In this document: positions 27,518-36,089 of the stretch, piece after piece
Numbering within the stretch: the first letter of the stretch is position 1
Layout of the letters: every line of letters starts with the position of its first letter
Assembly: GCF_913063105.1 (NCBI RefSeq)
Contig: NZ_CAJXYQ010000008.1
Location: 1 to 64,000 of the forward strand
Reading direction: 5' to 3'
Source of the DNA: an uncultured Draconibacterium sp.
GTDB taxonomy: Bacteria; Bacteroidota; Bacteroidia; Bacteroidales; Prolixibacteraceae
DNA: 64,000 nucleotides
Position numbers and translations under genes: made by a program
The notes under the pieces: model-generated
What the model was told of the DNA's origin: nothing
The model's input: only the letters and a program-made list of their open reading frames with translations
Database searches by the model: none

Positions 27518-29797
27518 ATGACAAAACAAACATTAAGAGCAATAGTTGTGAGAATAACAAATAACTTTTCCAAAATAGTTTTAGTAGTAGTTATTTGCTT
27601 GGCAATTAATCCAATAAAAGGCTTTTCAGGAAACATTATTGACACCACTGATTACGCTTATTGGAGACAACTGGCGAGCAGCTCGGAAATGTATGGTGCG
27701 ATGAAAAGCAGTGCCATTAAAAACGCAAAACCGGATGGAACTCCACGTGATGTTTTTGGGGCAAATGCTTTGGCCTATATTCTCGATCCGACAAATAAAA
27801 GCAAATACATTGCCCATATTCAAAACAAATTCGAAACCCGAATAAAAACCATGAAAATTGGGACGGGAGCTGCTACTTCTTCTGTGCCTTCACATGAGCT
27901 TTTTCACGGGCTTTTAGCGCTGGATGTAATTCGTTACGACCTGGAGCCAGAAGTGCTGGCCGGCTATGAAAAAATCCTTGAGGAAAAAATATTCAAATTG
28001 GTTTTAAAGCAATGGCGCCCTCACGGATGGGCCATGCGGATGCTTTGGTACAAATATGCGGGCGACACGGCCAATTTTTTGGAGGCTAAAAAACAGTACG
28101 ATATTGATTTACGCATTCATTTCTTGCCCGATGGCATATCGCCATCGGGGAGTGGTTATAATATGGAGCGGTTTAATGTGAAGGAACGCGCTGCCAAGAA
28201 TACCACTTTTGATATTATGGAATACATGGGATTTCATGAATATTACAGCGACAGCGGAATGATTAACATGCATGAAGCCATTTATGGTTACGAAAATTCT
28301 CCGTTTGGACGATGTATTTTTTATGGCGACTCACGGGGAAGCCAGATTGCCTGGTCGGTTGAAGATGACGTAATCGTAAGTCCAACAACGGTTAGGGCTG
28401 CACGTTTTTCCAACAAGGCCTATAAATATGCCATGTGGACGCTTCGCGAGGGGACCGGTTTAAGGCAGGCAACGCTTAAAGGTTATCTGGCATCGTACAT
28501 TGTTATGGCTGGCCCGGCAGCACAAAACAATCCTATCGAATTTAATATTGCTGATGCAGAAATGGCTCCCAGTCGGATTTTTGACAATTATGCGGCTTTA
28601 ATTGGAAACAAACCTTCGCGAGATGCCTTGTACCTTAGCGTTCAAACGCTAACCGGCAAGGAAGAATACCATACCCATTACGAAGCCAATGCCATTGGAA
28701 TGGCAGGCTATGGCGAAATTCTGCTCCGAAATGCCGGCTACGATGGGCCAAATGCCGATGTAAGTGCTGGTGGTCTTACTACACCTTTCGAATTTATTCA
28801 TGCGCATGCCGAGTCGGCAAATACCGTGTTAATTGCCGGCGAAAATCATTCAGGCAAATTAGCCGATGGAATTGTGGAAGGTTTTACTGGTGAAGACGTG
28901 GAATATTTTCGTGCTTCAAACAGTACCAGCATAAAAGGCGAGCACCTCCGAGATGTTTTGTTTATTCAGCCATCAAATAATGCGAATGGATATTATGTGG
29001 TAACAGACCATGTAACTACTGAAAATAAGGGTGATTCGGTAAACGTAGTTTGGCACCCAAATACGGCTAAAACACAAGTCATTCAGGATAAAACAGCATA
29101 CTTTTCTAAAATTAAGCGTGAGGATGGCGATGTAGGTCCGGTACTATTTGGAGAAAATACCCCGGTATTGAAAACCTTTTTAGGCACTCCTCCTCATTCG
29201 GTTCAGAAAAAAGAAATGGTGAACCAAAGTCGTGGTAACCACTACAGAGCCGAATATTTGTACGCTACTTACCCTACCCGCGATAACAAAGCAAATGTAC
29301 TTACCGTATTATTTCCGGGAGATAAAAATCACAAGGTAGGCGACATGGACAGAATAGTAGCCGGCGCTTATTCCGGATGTAAAATTAAGCAGGGGCCGGT
29401 TGTTGATGTAGCTTTAAATTCCGGTGGTATTACACTTGAGCAATACGAACAGGAGTCATTCATGGGGCAGGATATTTTTTACCGAAAGTTGGCCGGTAAG
29501 TTACTCTCTTATTTTGTTAAGGGTACATCATTTAAATCAGGTGAGGATATGGAAAATGGTTTTAAGTCGGATGCTCCGCTCGCACTTTATATGAATACAG
29601 CGAAAGATGATAAAGGAAGTAGTGGGAAAATTATTTCGTCCGGGGCTAGCGTGACCTTTTATAATTCAGATGTTTCGTCTGTGAAACTAAATGGGAATAA
29701 ACTTACGAATGTTGCTTCTGGTGAGAATTGGGTTCGTGTTCGTATTCCGAAAGGAACTTATACGATTGAACTTGTAAATAACAGTAATACTAATTAA
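27518..29797 (+). CDS. Heparinase II/III-like polysaccharide lyase (family uncertain)
   Basis: 759 residues from ATG 27518; an upstream in-frame ATG at 27482 lies inside the sulfatase remnant and is less likely. Signal peptide about 1-38 (hydrophobic VVVICLAINPIKGFSG). An alpha-helical toroid about 40-340 with FHGLLALDVIRYDL and HGWAMRMLWYKYAGD is followed by beta-sandwich domains. The block H385-T-H387-Y-E-A-N and AGYGEILLRNAGYDGP matches the metal-binding/catalytic region of heparinase II/III-like lyases. Such enzymes cleave uronic-acid polymers (heparinoids, alginate, ulvan) in the periplasm. I cannot assign a PL family. Neighbouring sulfatases suggest a sulfated uronate-containing glycan. 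Confidence 0.65.
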   Translation: MTKQTLRAIVVRITNNFSKIVLVVVICLAINPIKGFSGNIIDTTDYAYWRQLASSSEMYGAMKSSAIKNAKPDGTPRDVFGANALAYILDPTNKSKYIAHIQNKFETRIKTMKIGTGAATSSVPSHELFHGLLALDVIRYDLEPEVLAGYEKILEEKIFKLVLKQWRPHGWAMRMLWYKYAGDTANFLEAKKQYDIDLRIHFLPDGISPSGSGYNMERFNVKERAAKNTTFDIMEYMGFHEYYSDSGMINMHEAIYGYENSPFGRCIFYGDSRGSQIAWSVEDDVIVSPTTVRAARFSNKAYKYAMWTLREGTGLRQATLKGYLASYIVMAGPAAQNNPIEFNIADAEMAPSRIFDNYAALIGNKPSRDALYLSVQTLTGKEEYHTHYEANAIGMAGYGEILLRNAGYDGPNADVSAGGLTTPFEFIHAHAESANTVLIAGENHSGKLADGIVEGFTGEDVEYFRASNSTSIKGEHLRDVLFIQPSNNANGYYVVTDHVTTENKGDSVNVVWHPNTAKTQVIQDKTAYFSKIKREDGDVGPVLFGENTPVLKTFLGTPPHSVQKKEMVNQSRGNHYRAEYLYATYPTRDNKANVLTVLFPGDKNHKVGDMDRIVAGAYSGCKIKQGPVVDVALNSGGITLEQYEQESFMGQDIFYRKLAGKLLSYFVKGTSFKSGEDMENGFKSDAPLALYMNTAKDDKGSSGKIISSGASVTFYNSDVSSVKLNGNKLTNVASGENWVRVRIPKGTYTIELVNNSNTN

Positions 29798-29892
29798 AGT
29801 GTCTTTTGCAGGCTTATTTCTTACGGAGCAAATGTTGGAGAAGGAAGCAACAACGAAGATTTGTAGAATAGAAATAAAAAAAATACTTTACC

Positions 29893-31488
29893 ATGAAATT
29901 AATATACATATATTACTTTTTTCTGCTGTTGTTGTTGGGCTGTTCGCCGGCTCAAAAAACAAGCGAATTTTCGACACTAAACGTCCTGTTTATTTCAGTC
30001 GACGATTTAAACGACTGGATAGCCCCGCTTAATGGGCACAAACAGGCCATTACGCCAAACCTGGACAAGTTATTTGAACAGGGCGTTGCATTTACAAATG
30101 CGCATTGTTCGCAGGCGGTTTGTACCGCATCGCGTAACTCATTGTTAAGCGGTATTCATCCCACAACTTCGGGCTGGTATGCATCAACTGCTGCCATGCG
30201 TAAAAACTACAACGAGGTTATGGAAGGTCATGCCATGCTTCCCGAATACTTTAAAAACAATGGCTACAATACCTATGCTGCCGGAAAAGTTTTTCACGAT
30301 GGAAAATCGGATTACCCCAATAAAACTGACGATTTTTGGACGGATTACGCACCCGAGTTCTGGCAAAATATGGAAGAACATATCGAAAAAGCCGGGTTTG
30401 GGTACCGCGGAAAAATGTTTTACCCCTTTACCAAAGATGGCGGACAACTGGTGCAGTTGTATGGCGAAGAAAATATTCTGGAAAATTATATGCCTGTAAA
30501 CCGCTTTTACTCGCTTTGTGGTGGTCCGCTTGCTGAAGATGAAATTCCGGAAGGCGGAATGTACGATGAGCAGATTGCCAACTGGGCGATTGATAAAATT
30601 TCGAAAAAACAGGATAAGCCATTTTTTATGGCCTGTGGTTTTATTCGCCCGCATGTACCTTATACCGCCCCTCAAAAGTACTTCGATTTGTACGATATAG
30701 ACTCGATAATTGTACCTGAAGTGCCGGAAGATGAATTTAACGATATACCGATGATGGGGAAATCTATTGCCTTTGGAAGGACACCACTTGGAGGCTGGTA
30801 CGATGTTAAGCGCAAAGCAGAAATTCTGCCGGAACTGGTGCATGCTTACCTGGCCTGTGTATCGTTTGTTGATGAGCAGATTGGAAAAGTGCTAATGGCG
30901 CTTGAGAACAGCCCGAATGCCGACAATACAATCATTGTGTTGTGGTCCGACCACGGGCAACATCTGGGCGAAAAACGGCATTTCCGTAAGCAAGCCCTTT
31001 GGGAAGAAGCCACACGCGTACCTTTGTTATTTTCGTATCCGGGTATAAAACCCAAAGGTGAGATTTGTGATAAAGCAGTGAGTTTACTCGATATTTATCC
31101 AACACTGCTTGATTTATGCCAACTGCCCGAACTGCCAAAACTGGAAGGAAATAGTTTGACGCCTCTGATCGAAAATCCTGAAATGGAGTGGGATAAGCCT
31201 GTTTTAAATACCTGGTATTATAAAAACCATGCGGTAAGAAGCAACAACTGGCGCTATATAAAATACCGCGATGGAGGCGAAGAATTATACGACCACCGAA
31301 ACGACCCGGGCGAGCATGTAAACCTGGCCTCCAACCCAAGTTATGCCGATGTGATTGCCCAACTTCAGCAATATTTACCAAAAACCGATGCCATACCTGC
31401 AGGAAAAACGGAATATACACCCGATAAACTCGATAAACGAATAGAAGAGTGGATTAAAAATGACTCAATTCCTGTTTGGTTAAGATAA
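29893..31488 (+). CDS. Sulfatase with CTASR signature, lipoprotein
   Basis: 531 residues. Lipoprotein signal ending LLLLGCSP. IDS-like features ISVDDLNDWIAPLNG, GFIRPHVPYTAPQKYFDLY and WSDHGQHLGEK. The formylglycine motif reads C77-T-A-S-R, that is CxAxR instead of CxPxR; Ala at this place is tolerated by maturation systems in known sulfatases, so the enzyme is probably active. It lies 95 bases after the lyase gene and 26 bases before the beta-helix gene. Role: desulfation of the same polymer the lyase attacks, by inference from context. Confidence 0.88.
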   Translation: MKLIYIYYFFLLLLLGCSPAQKTSEFSTLNVLFISVDDLNDWIAPLNGHKQAITPNLDKLFEQGVAFTNAHCSQAVCTASRNSLLSGIHPTTSGWYASTAAMRKNYNEVMEGHAMLPEYFKNNGYNTYAAGKVFHDGKSDYPNKTDDFWTDYAPEFWQNMEEHIEKAGFGYRGKMFYPFTKDGGQLVQLYGEENILENYMPVNRFYSLCGGPLAEDEIPEGGMYDEQIANWAIDKISKKQDKPFFMACGFIRPHVPYTAPQKYFDLYDIDSIIVPEVPEDEFNDIPMMGKSIAFGRTPLGGWYDVKRKAEILPELVHAYLACVSFVDEQIGKVLMALENSPNADNTIIVLWSDHGQHLGEKRHFRKQALWEEATRVPLLFSYPGIKPKGEICDKAVSLLDIYPTLLDLCQLPELPKLEGNSLTPLIENPEMEWDKPVLNTWYYKNHAVRSNNWRYIKYRDGGEELYDHRNDPGEHVNLASNPSYADVIAQLQQYLPKTDAIPAGKTEYTPDKLDKRIEEWIKNDSIPVWLR

Positions 31489-31514
31489 AGATTGAAAAAT
31501 AAAACGAATTGATA

Positions 31515-33044
31515 ATGAATAAAATAATAGTAAGGATAATTGCCCTGTTTGTTTTTGGAAGTATAACATTACAATTATCAGCGTGCACAAAAACAGAAAT
31601 CGAAACTGTTCTCCCGGAAGAAAACGTGTTTCTCATTAATTCCCAAAACGATTTTGAAAAGTGGAGTAATCATAAATTTCCCCCGGGCAGTAAGGTACTT
31701 TTTGCTGCAGGTAAATCATTTACCGGGCAATTTATTTTGCGAGGTAGCGGAACCGCTGAGTTACCCAACCTTGTGGCTGCCTATGAGCCGGAAAGCGGAA
31801 AAATATATACCGATGAGGTTGAGAATAAGCCGGTGTTGCAGGGAGAAGGAAAACGATCTGCTGTATTGTTACTTAAAAACGGCGCCTTTTGGTCAATCAG
31901 CAACCTTCAAATTACCAATACAAATGGCACGGCAGAAAATCAGGGTGAAATACACGGTTTAAAAGTAGTAGCCGAAGATGTTGGTTTAATTGAAGATATA
32001 GCTATCCGAAACTGTTACGTCCATCATGTTAATGGCAAGGTGGGAGGCAAAAACACCGGTGGTATTTATGTTGAAGTACGCGGAGAGCAAGTCAAGACTA
32101 AATTTCATAATCTGCTAATTGAAAACAATAGAATTGCACACACCGGAGGCGTTGGAATCTCCAATCAGTCGAGCTGGGGAAATATTAAAAGCGATGAATA
32201 TCATCCGTGGACAAACTTTGTGATTCGCGGAAACAAGGTAGAACATACAGGGCGCAACGGAATAATTGTGCGTTATGCTTTAAATCCCGTGGTTGAATAC
32301 AATATTCTGGCTTATAACAGCCGTTTTGATACCGGTCACAGCGTCTTCAATTTTAATACCGTTGGTTGCATTGTGCAATTCAATGAAGCCTACGGCAATA
32401 CCAGTGATAATCCCGATGACATTGACCATGGTGGATTTGATGCCGATTACAATTCAACAGGAACCATAATTCAATACAACTATAGCCACGACAATAACTG
32501 GTTTTGTGGAATTATGAAACGCCCGGTTAACACCGATATTACCATTCGTTATAACATTAGTCAGAACGAATTGTTAGGCGCATTTCTGTACGGATTTCCG
32601 AAAGAAACCGGGGTAAAGGATGTAAAAATATACAACAACACCATTTATTTTGGAAAAGGCAAAGGAACACGTGTGTTTGTAGCAGCCGGAAAGACAAGAG
32701 TACCAACAGAAACAGCTTTTTATAACAATATACTTTATTTCGAAGACAAAGCCGAATGGGGCTTCGAGCCGGATGAAAGCTGCGTTTTAGAAAACAACCT
32801 GTATTACAATCTTAACCCGAAAGGGGAAAATGCGATTAACGAAGATCCGCTTTTTGAAAATGCGGGAAGCGGAGGAGTTGATATTGATATGACCAATCCC
32901 AACCGATTAGCTGGGTACCGGTTAAAAGCAGGTTCTCCGGCTATCAATTCGGGGAAACAGGCTGATGGTCATGCGGCTAAAGATTTTCTTGGTAATGCTG
33001 TAAAGGGGAAACCCGATATAGGAGCCATTGAGTTTCAAAAATAA
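31515..33044 (+). CDS. Right-handed beta-helix lipoprotein, candidate glycan-active enzyme
   Basis: 509 residues from ATG 31515 (a TTG at 31509 is in frame but weaker). Lipoprotein signal ending LQLSACTK. Residues about 85-430 contain repeating helix coils such as IRNCYVHHVNG, IENNRIAHTGGVGIS, IRGNKVEHTGRNGIIVR, IQYNYSHDNN and IYNNTIYF. The end carries GSPAINSGK and LGNAVKGKPDIGAIEF, the usual C-terminal cap of exported beta-helix proteins. The fold is shared by PL6-type lyases and several GH families, but no catalytic set is obvious, so it is reported as unknown function. It is the last gene of the locus and converges with the flavoprotein gene. Confidence 0.7.
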   Translation: MNKIIVRIIALFVFGSITLQLSACTKTEIETVLPEENVFLINSQNDFEKWSNHKFPPGSKVLFAAGKSFTGQFILRGSGTAELPNLVAAYEPESGKIYTDEVENKPVLQGEGKRSAVLLLKNGAFWSISNLQITNTNGTAENQGEIHGLKVVAEDVGLIEDIAIRNCYVHHVNGKVGGKNTGGIYVEVRGEQVKTKFHNLLIENNRIAHTGGVGISNQSSWGNIKSDEYHPWTNFVIRGNKVEHTGRNGIIVRYALNPVVEYNILAYNSRFDTGHSVFNFNTVGCIVQFNEAYGNTSDNPDDIDHGGFDADYNSTGTIIQYNYSHDNNWFCGIMKRPVNTDITIRYNISQNELLGAFLYGFPKETGVKDVKIYNNTIYFGKGKGTRVFVAAGKTRVPTETAFYNNILYFEDKAEWGFEPDESCVLENNLYYNLNPKGENAINEDPLFENAGSGGVDIDMTNPNRLAGYRLKAGSPAINSGKQADGHAAKDFLGNAVKGKPDIGAIEFQK

Positions 33045-33048
33045 TTTT

Positions 33049-33083
33049 AAAAAGGGAAGTTTGTTTTGTGGATTTCTCTTTTT
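33049..33083. terminator. Bidirectional terminator between convergent genes
   Basis: AAAAAGGGAA (33049-33058) pairs with TTCTCTTTTT (33074-33083) in 10 pairs including one G:U, with a 15-base loop. It lies between the stops of the beta-helix gene (plus) and the flavoprotein gene (minus), with A/T runs on both sides. Confidence 0.45.
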
Positions 33084-33108
33084 ATTGGAATACCGTTAAC
33101 GATAATCT

Positions 33109-34905
33109 TTAAACAATTATACTTCCATCCGGCCAGGTACCAAATTTCTGTTTTTCAAATTGCATGTTTCCATCGTCGCCTTTGTAAATATTTATCCAGG
33201 CCTGCCAGTTTTCGTGGTCAATTTCCGGATAGTCGAGCCGGTAGTGGCTGCAACGGCTTTCTGTCCGCATTATTGAGGCTTTCAGCTTCATTTCGGCACT
33301 TATTATCATGTTGCGGGTTTCGTGAGCCAGGCGCAGTTCATGCATGTCGGCAGCACGTAAATGCGGAATATGTGTATCGCGAAGTTCTTCAACATAAGCA
33401 AGTGCGGCCCGTAACATGTTTTCTTTTTTAATATAGAGAACAAAGTTTGGTATCATTATTCCCTGCAAGGTTTGGGTTACCCAGGCGGGACTGTAGCCTG
33501 CTTCTCTTTTTAAGGGAGCAAGAATTTCTTCCCGAACCTGTTGCTGTCTGGCTTCTGAAAATATGGGGCTTTCTATTTGTTTTGAATATGCTGCAGCGGC
33601 TTCTCCGGCAATGGCTCCCTGAACGGCTGAACCAGCCAGCGACGAACCAATCTGGGTATAAATGGCACCGGCCATGTACGAGCCCAGGGCATCACCGGCA
33701 GCATAAAGCCCCGGAATAGTGGATTCGCATTTGTCGTTAACCGGAACCAACCCTTCCGATTTATGAATAGACATCCCTGCAGAAGAACCGCCAACCATAT
33801 TTCCACCCATTCCCGGAGGCGCTCCACCATCACCATCAGGTCCTCCTTCTTTGCGGTTTTTTCCTCCCGGAGGTGGTCCGTCTGGCCTGTTTTTATTGTC
33901 TCCATCTGCAGGCGGTCCGTCAGGCCTTCTTTGTCGGTCAAATCCTTCGGGTTTTTGGGGACCTCCTTTTACCGTTGTATTTCCGGCACCCGGCCCCATA
34001 GAAACTTTTCCGCCTCCGCTAACATAAGCCTGGTAGTTCATGTCTACACCCAAATCGTGTCGAATGCCTATCCCGGTAGTTCCACATTTTCGGTCGAACA
34101 TACCGTGCCATCCATCGTAACAGGCAGCTGGATTTATTGCCGAACCACCGTGCCCATCGTTCCATTCTTTTCCGGTAACCAGCGCTCCAATTTCGTAGGC
34201 CATGATAGTTCCATCGTGAGTAAGGTCGCAAATTGGAAAACCGTTGGGTTTAAAGCCTCCGGCTCCGGTGCACAAAATCACACTTTTTGCTTTAAAACAA
34301 TGTACCTTTTGTTCATCGGCACTAAAACCTGCAGCTCCTGCAATTTGTCCATTTTCTTTTATTAAATGGGTTATGGTAACCCGCTCGATTAAAGGAATAT
34401 TGCGTTTTTTTATTGGGTTGGTAAACGATTTGTTGTACAGCGGCGATTCAAAAAATCCCCACTCACGAAGCTCTTTAACCCTTGCCAGCGAGTGAGCAGC
34501 AACCTGCCGGGTATAAACCGGATTATTGGAGCCAATGGCTGATGCTGAAACCTGTGCGGTAAATTCGTCGATACTCATTTCTTCTTGCGTAGCATCGTAG
34601 GCAAAAATTCCTTTTGCAAAAGGTGTTTGTCCCGACGAACCCAACCTGCCTTTTGATACCAGCACTACATTTGCGCCGGAATCGTGCGCTTTCACAGCTG
34701 CAAAAAGTCCGGCCATTCCTCCACCAATTACCAGCACATCGGTTTCGTATTCGCGCTTTAATAAATCGGTAGTTCCCAGTTTTGTTAAATTTTTGGCCCA
34801 GCCCGAAAGTGCTGAGGCTCCTAACATCATTGCTCCTGTTCCGGCTGCTGCAGTTCCTAAAAACCTGCGGCGCGAGATATTGTTTTGTAAATCTTTAGTA
34901 TTCAT
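33109..34905 (-). CDS. Tat-exported FAD-dependent reductase (fumarate reductase/AprA-like flavoprotein)
   Basis: 598 residues. Twin-arginine signal NISRRRFLGTAAAG, so it is folded and exported. FAD-binding motif VLVIGGGMAGLFAA about residue 57, GTGGF-type site ILCTGAGGFKPNG, GLYAAGDALGSYMAGAIYTQIGSSLAGS, and a C-terminal helix with MRTESRCSHYRLDYPEID, as in succinate/fumarate and APS reductase flavoproteins. Residues about 313-368 are a Pro/Gly/Asp/Arg-rich insertion with repeated RPDGPP/GGPDGD units that I do not know from this family. Its start is 2 bases after the stop of the membrane protein gene; with the ferredoxin the set looks like an electron-transfer chain to the periplasm. The electron acceptor is unknown. 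Confidence 0.75.
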   Translation of the reverse strand: MNTKDLQNNISRRRFLGTAAAGTGAMMLGASALSGWAKNLTKLGTTDLLKREYETDVLVIGGGMAGLFAAVKAHDSGANVVLVSKGRLGSSGQTPFAKGIFAYDATQEEMSIDEFTAQVSASAIGSNNPVYTRQVAAHSLARVKELREWGFFESPLYNKSFTNPIKKRNIPLIERVTITHLIKENGQIAGAAGFSADEQKVHCFKAKSVILCTGAGGFKPNGFPICDLTHDGTIMAYEIGALVTGKEWNDGHGGSAINPAACYDGWHGMFDRKCGTTGIGIRHDLGVDMNYQAYVSGGGKVSMGPGAGNTTVKGGPQKPEGFDRQRRPDGPPADGDNKNRPDGPPPGGKNRKEGGPDGDGGAPPGMGGNMVGGSSAGMSIHKSEGLVPVNDKCESTIPGLYAAGDALGSYMAGAIYTQIGSSLAGSAVQGAIAGEAAAAYSKQIESPIFSEARQQQVREEILAPLKREAGYSPAWVTQTLQGIMIPNFVLYIKKENMLRAALAYVEELRDTHIPHLRAADMHELRLAHETRNMIISAEMKLKASIMRTESRCSHYRLDYPEIDHENWQAWINIYKGDDGNMQFEKQKFGTWPDGSIIV

Positions 34906-34907
34906 TT

Positions 34908-35540
34908 TCAGGCTTTTTTATTCGATGGTAGAAAATAGGTTTTTAAAAGAAGCAGAATTCCAATTCCTCCTGCTGTTACTATGAAAATAATTAATGGCGT
35001 ATCAATGTGGCGACCTAGTTTTATTGCATGCCACGAGGCGGTTGCTATAAAAAGTAGGGATAAAATTCCATGGATCGTACGCCAGGTTTTGTATGATAAT
35101 GGTATAACTTTCCGGAAAAGAGATGTGATGCCAAGAACCAGCATTAAACTCCAGGCTACAATTCCTAAAATAATTCCGGGGTTATCGAAAGTGCTTAGCA
35201 TTTGAATAAATGCATCTGTTGGGTCAACTCCGGCTTCGTAATAACGTGGTACAATAATTAAGAGTGGGTGAAATAGAAGCACAGTAACAAACGCATACCC
35301 AAGGTAACGATGCCAGTTAATAATTCGGCTCATTTTATGTTCCTTAATTATTTTTCGGTTGCTGCGCGCCAGGTAAAATTGCATGAGCATTAATGAAAAC
35401 GAAACCAGTGTAAGAAGCGAAATCGACTCTTTTAGTACAGATCGTTTGGGTGCATCGCCTAAAGCCCAAAATAGAATTGGCAACCCGATAAAAATAAGGA
35501 TGGCGGCTATGCGGTTGTATATTTTTATTTTGTTTTGCAT
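34908..35540 (-). CDS. Ferric reductase-like transmembrane protein
   Basis: 210 residues from the ATG at 35540; a TTG 15 codons upstream is in frame but starts with a polar stretch. About six transmembrane helices. Heme-ligand-type histidines occur as pairs in consecutive helices: NWHRYLGYAF...LLFHPLLI and WRTIHGIL...TASWHAIKLGRH. This matches the ferric reductase/MsrQ-like (FRD) cytochrome b fold that carries electrons across the inner membrane. It is between the ferredoxin (72 bases upstream) and the Tat flavoprotein (2 bases downstream), so it probably links cytoplasmic ferredoxin to the exported flavoprotein. Confidence 0.75.
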   Translation of the reverse strand: MQNKIKIYNRIAAILIFIGLPILFWALGDAPKRSVLKESISLLTLVSFSLMLMQFYLARSNRKIIKEHKMSRIINWHRYLGYAFVTVLLFHPLLIIVPRYYEAGVDPTDAFIQMLSTFDNPGIILGIVAWSLMLVLGITSLFRKVIPLSYKTWRTIHGILSLLFIATASWHAIKLGRHIDTPLIIFIVTAGGIGILLLLKTYFLPSNKKA

Positions 35541-35612
35541 TGTTTTTTGTATTTGATTTACCGGGTGCCTATAAGTTGAAACCAAATTGCACGCCGCTAA
35601 ACAGTTTGTACT

Positions 35613-35828
35613 TTACCCCCATGAAACGACTACCGGGATTGATTTTTCTGGAGTGATTGTAATTGCATCCACGGGGCAATACATGCGGCACAAATGACAA
35701 ATCTGGCAATCGGCCGGGTATTTTATCTCTGCCTTTTTCGTTTTCTCATTTAAGCGGATTACATCGGTGGGGCAGGTAGCCACACAGGTTCCACAACCGA
35801 TACATCCGTTAATACTATTTATAGCCAT
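35613..35828 (-). CDS. Small 2x[4Fe-4S] ferredoxin-like protein
   Basis: 71 residues. Two classical cluster motifs: CIGCGTCVATCP and CQICHLCRMYCP, each CxxCxxCxxxCP. No signal peptide, so it is cytoplasmic. First gene of the minus-strand trio with the FRD membrane protein and the Tat flavoprotein; the likely role is electron donor or entry subunit. Similar ferredoxin subunits accompany APS reductase (AprB) but are longer. No sequence feature proves sulfur metabolism here. Confidence 0.88.
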   Translation of the reverse strand: MAINSINGCIGCGTCVATCPTDVIRLNEKTKKAEIKYPADCQICHLCRMYCPVDAITITPEKSIPVVVSWG

Positions 35829-36024
35829 ATTTTGAGTTTTTTAATTGGTATTTATTAGAACGGTCTCTGAATTTGCATCCCCTCGTAAACAGAGTCCCAT
35901 TCTGGCCTCCAAGCACACTTCTTATTTTTGATATTGTAAAGGTGTTTTCTTTTTGAATGCCATGAAAAAGCAATCTACGGATAGCCATATTTTACTAACG
36001 AAATAGGAATTATTTAAGATAAAA

Positions 36025-36044
36025 AAGGAGACTACTGCCTCCTT
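36025..36044 (-). terminator. Terminator of the CotH operon
   Basis: On the minus strand AAGGAG GCAGTAGT CTCCTT is followed directly by T residues (A-run at 36019-36024 on plus). It is 46 bases after the CotH stop, and the 6-pair stem plus U-tract fits an intrinsic terminator. Confidence 0.65.
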
Positions 36045-36089
36045 CTAATAAATGTGTAAATAAAAGTGGTTATGTCTTTGTTTCTCCTT

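Noticed and set aside
30184..30843. 219-codon open frame on the minus strand inside a sulfatase gene
   Set aside because: It runs antisense to a strongly supported sulfatase with signal peptide and catalytic motif; its translation shows no domain or credible start context. Treated as a shadow frame, like the other overlapping frames inside real genes.
33109..35828. Dissimilatory APS reductase (AprAB with membrane partner)
   Set aside because: The flavoprotein has a Tat signal and would act outside the cytoplasm, the ferredoxin is too short for AprB, and no Sat, Dsr or Qmo genes are near.
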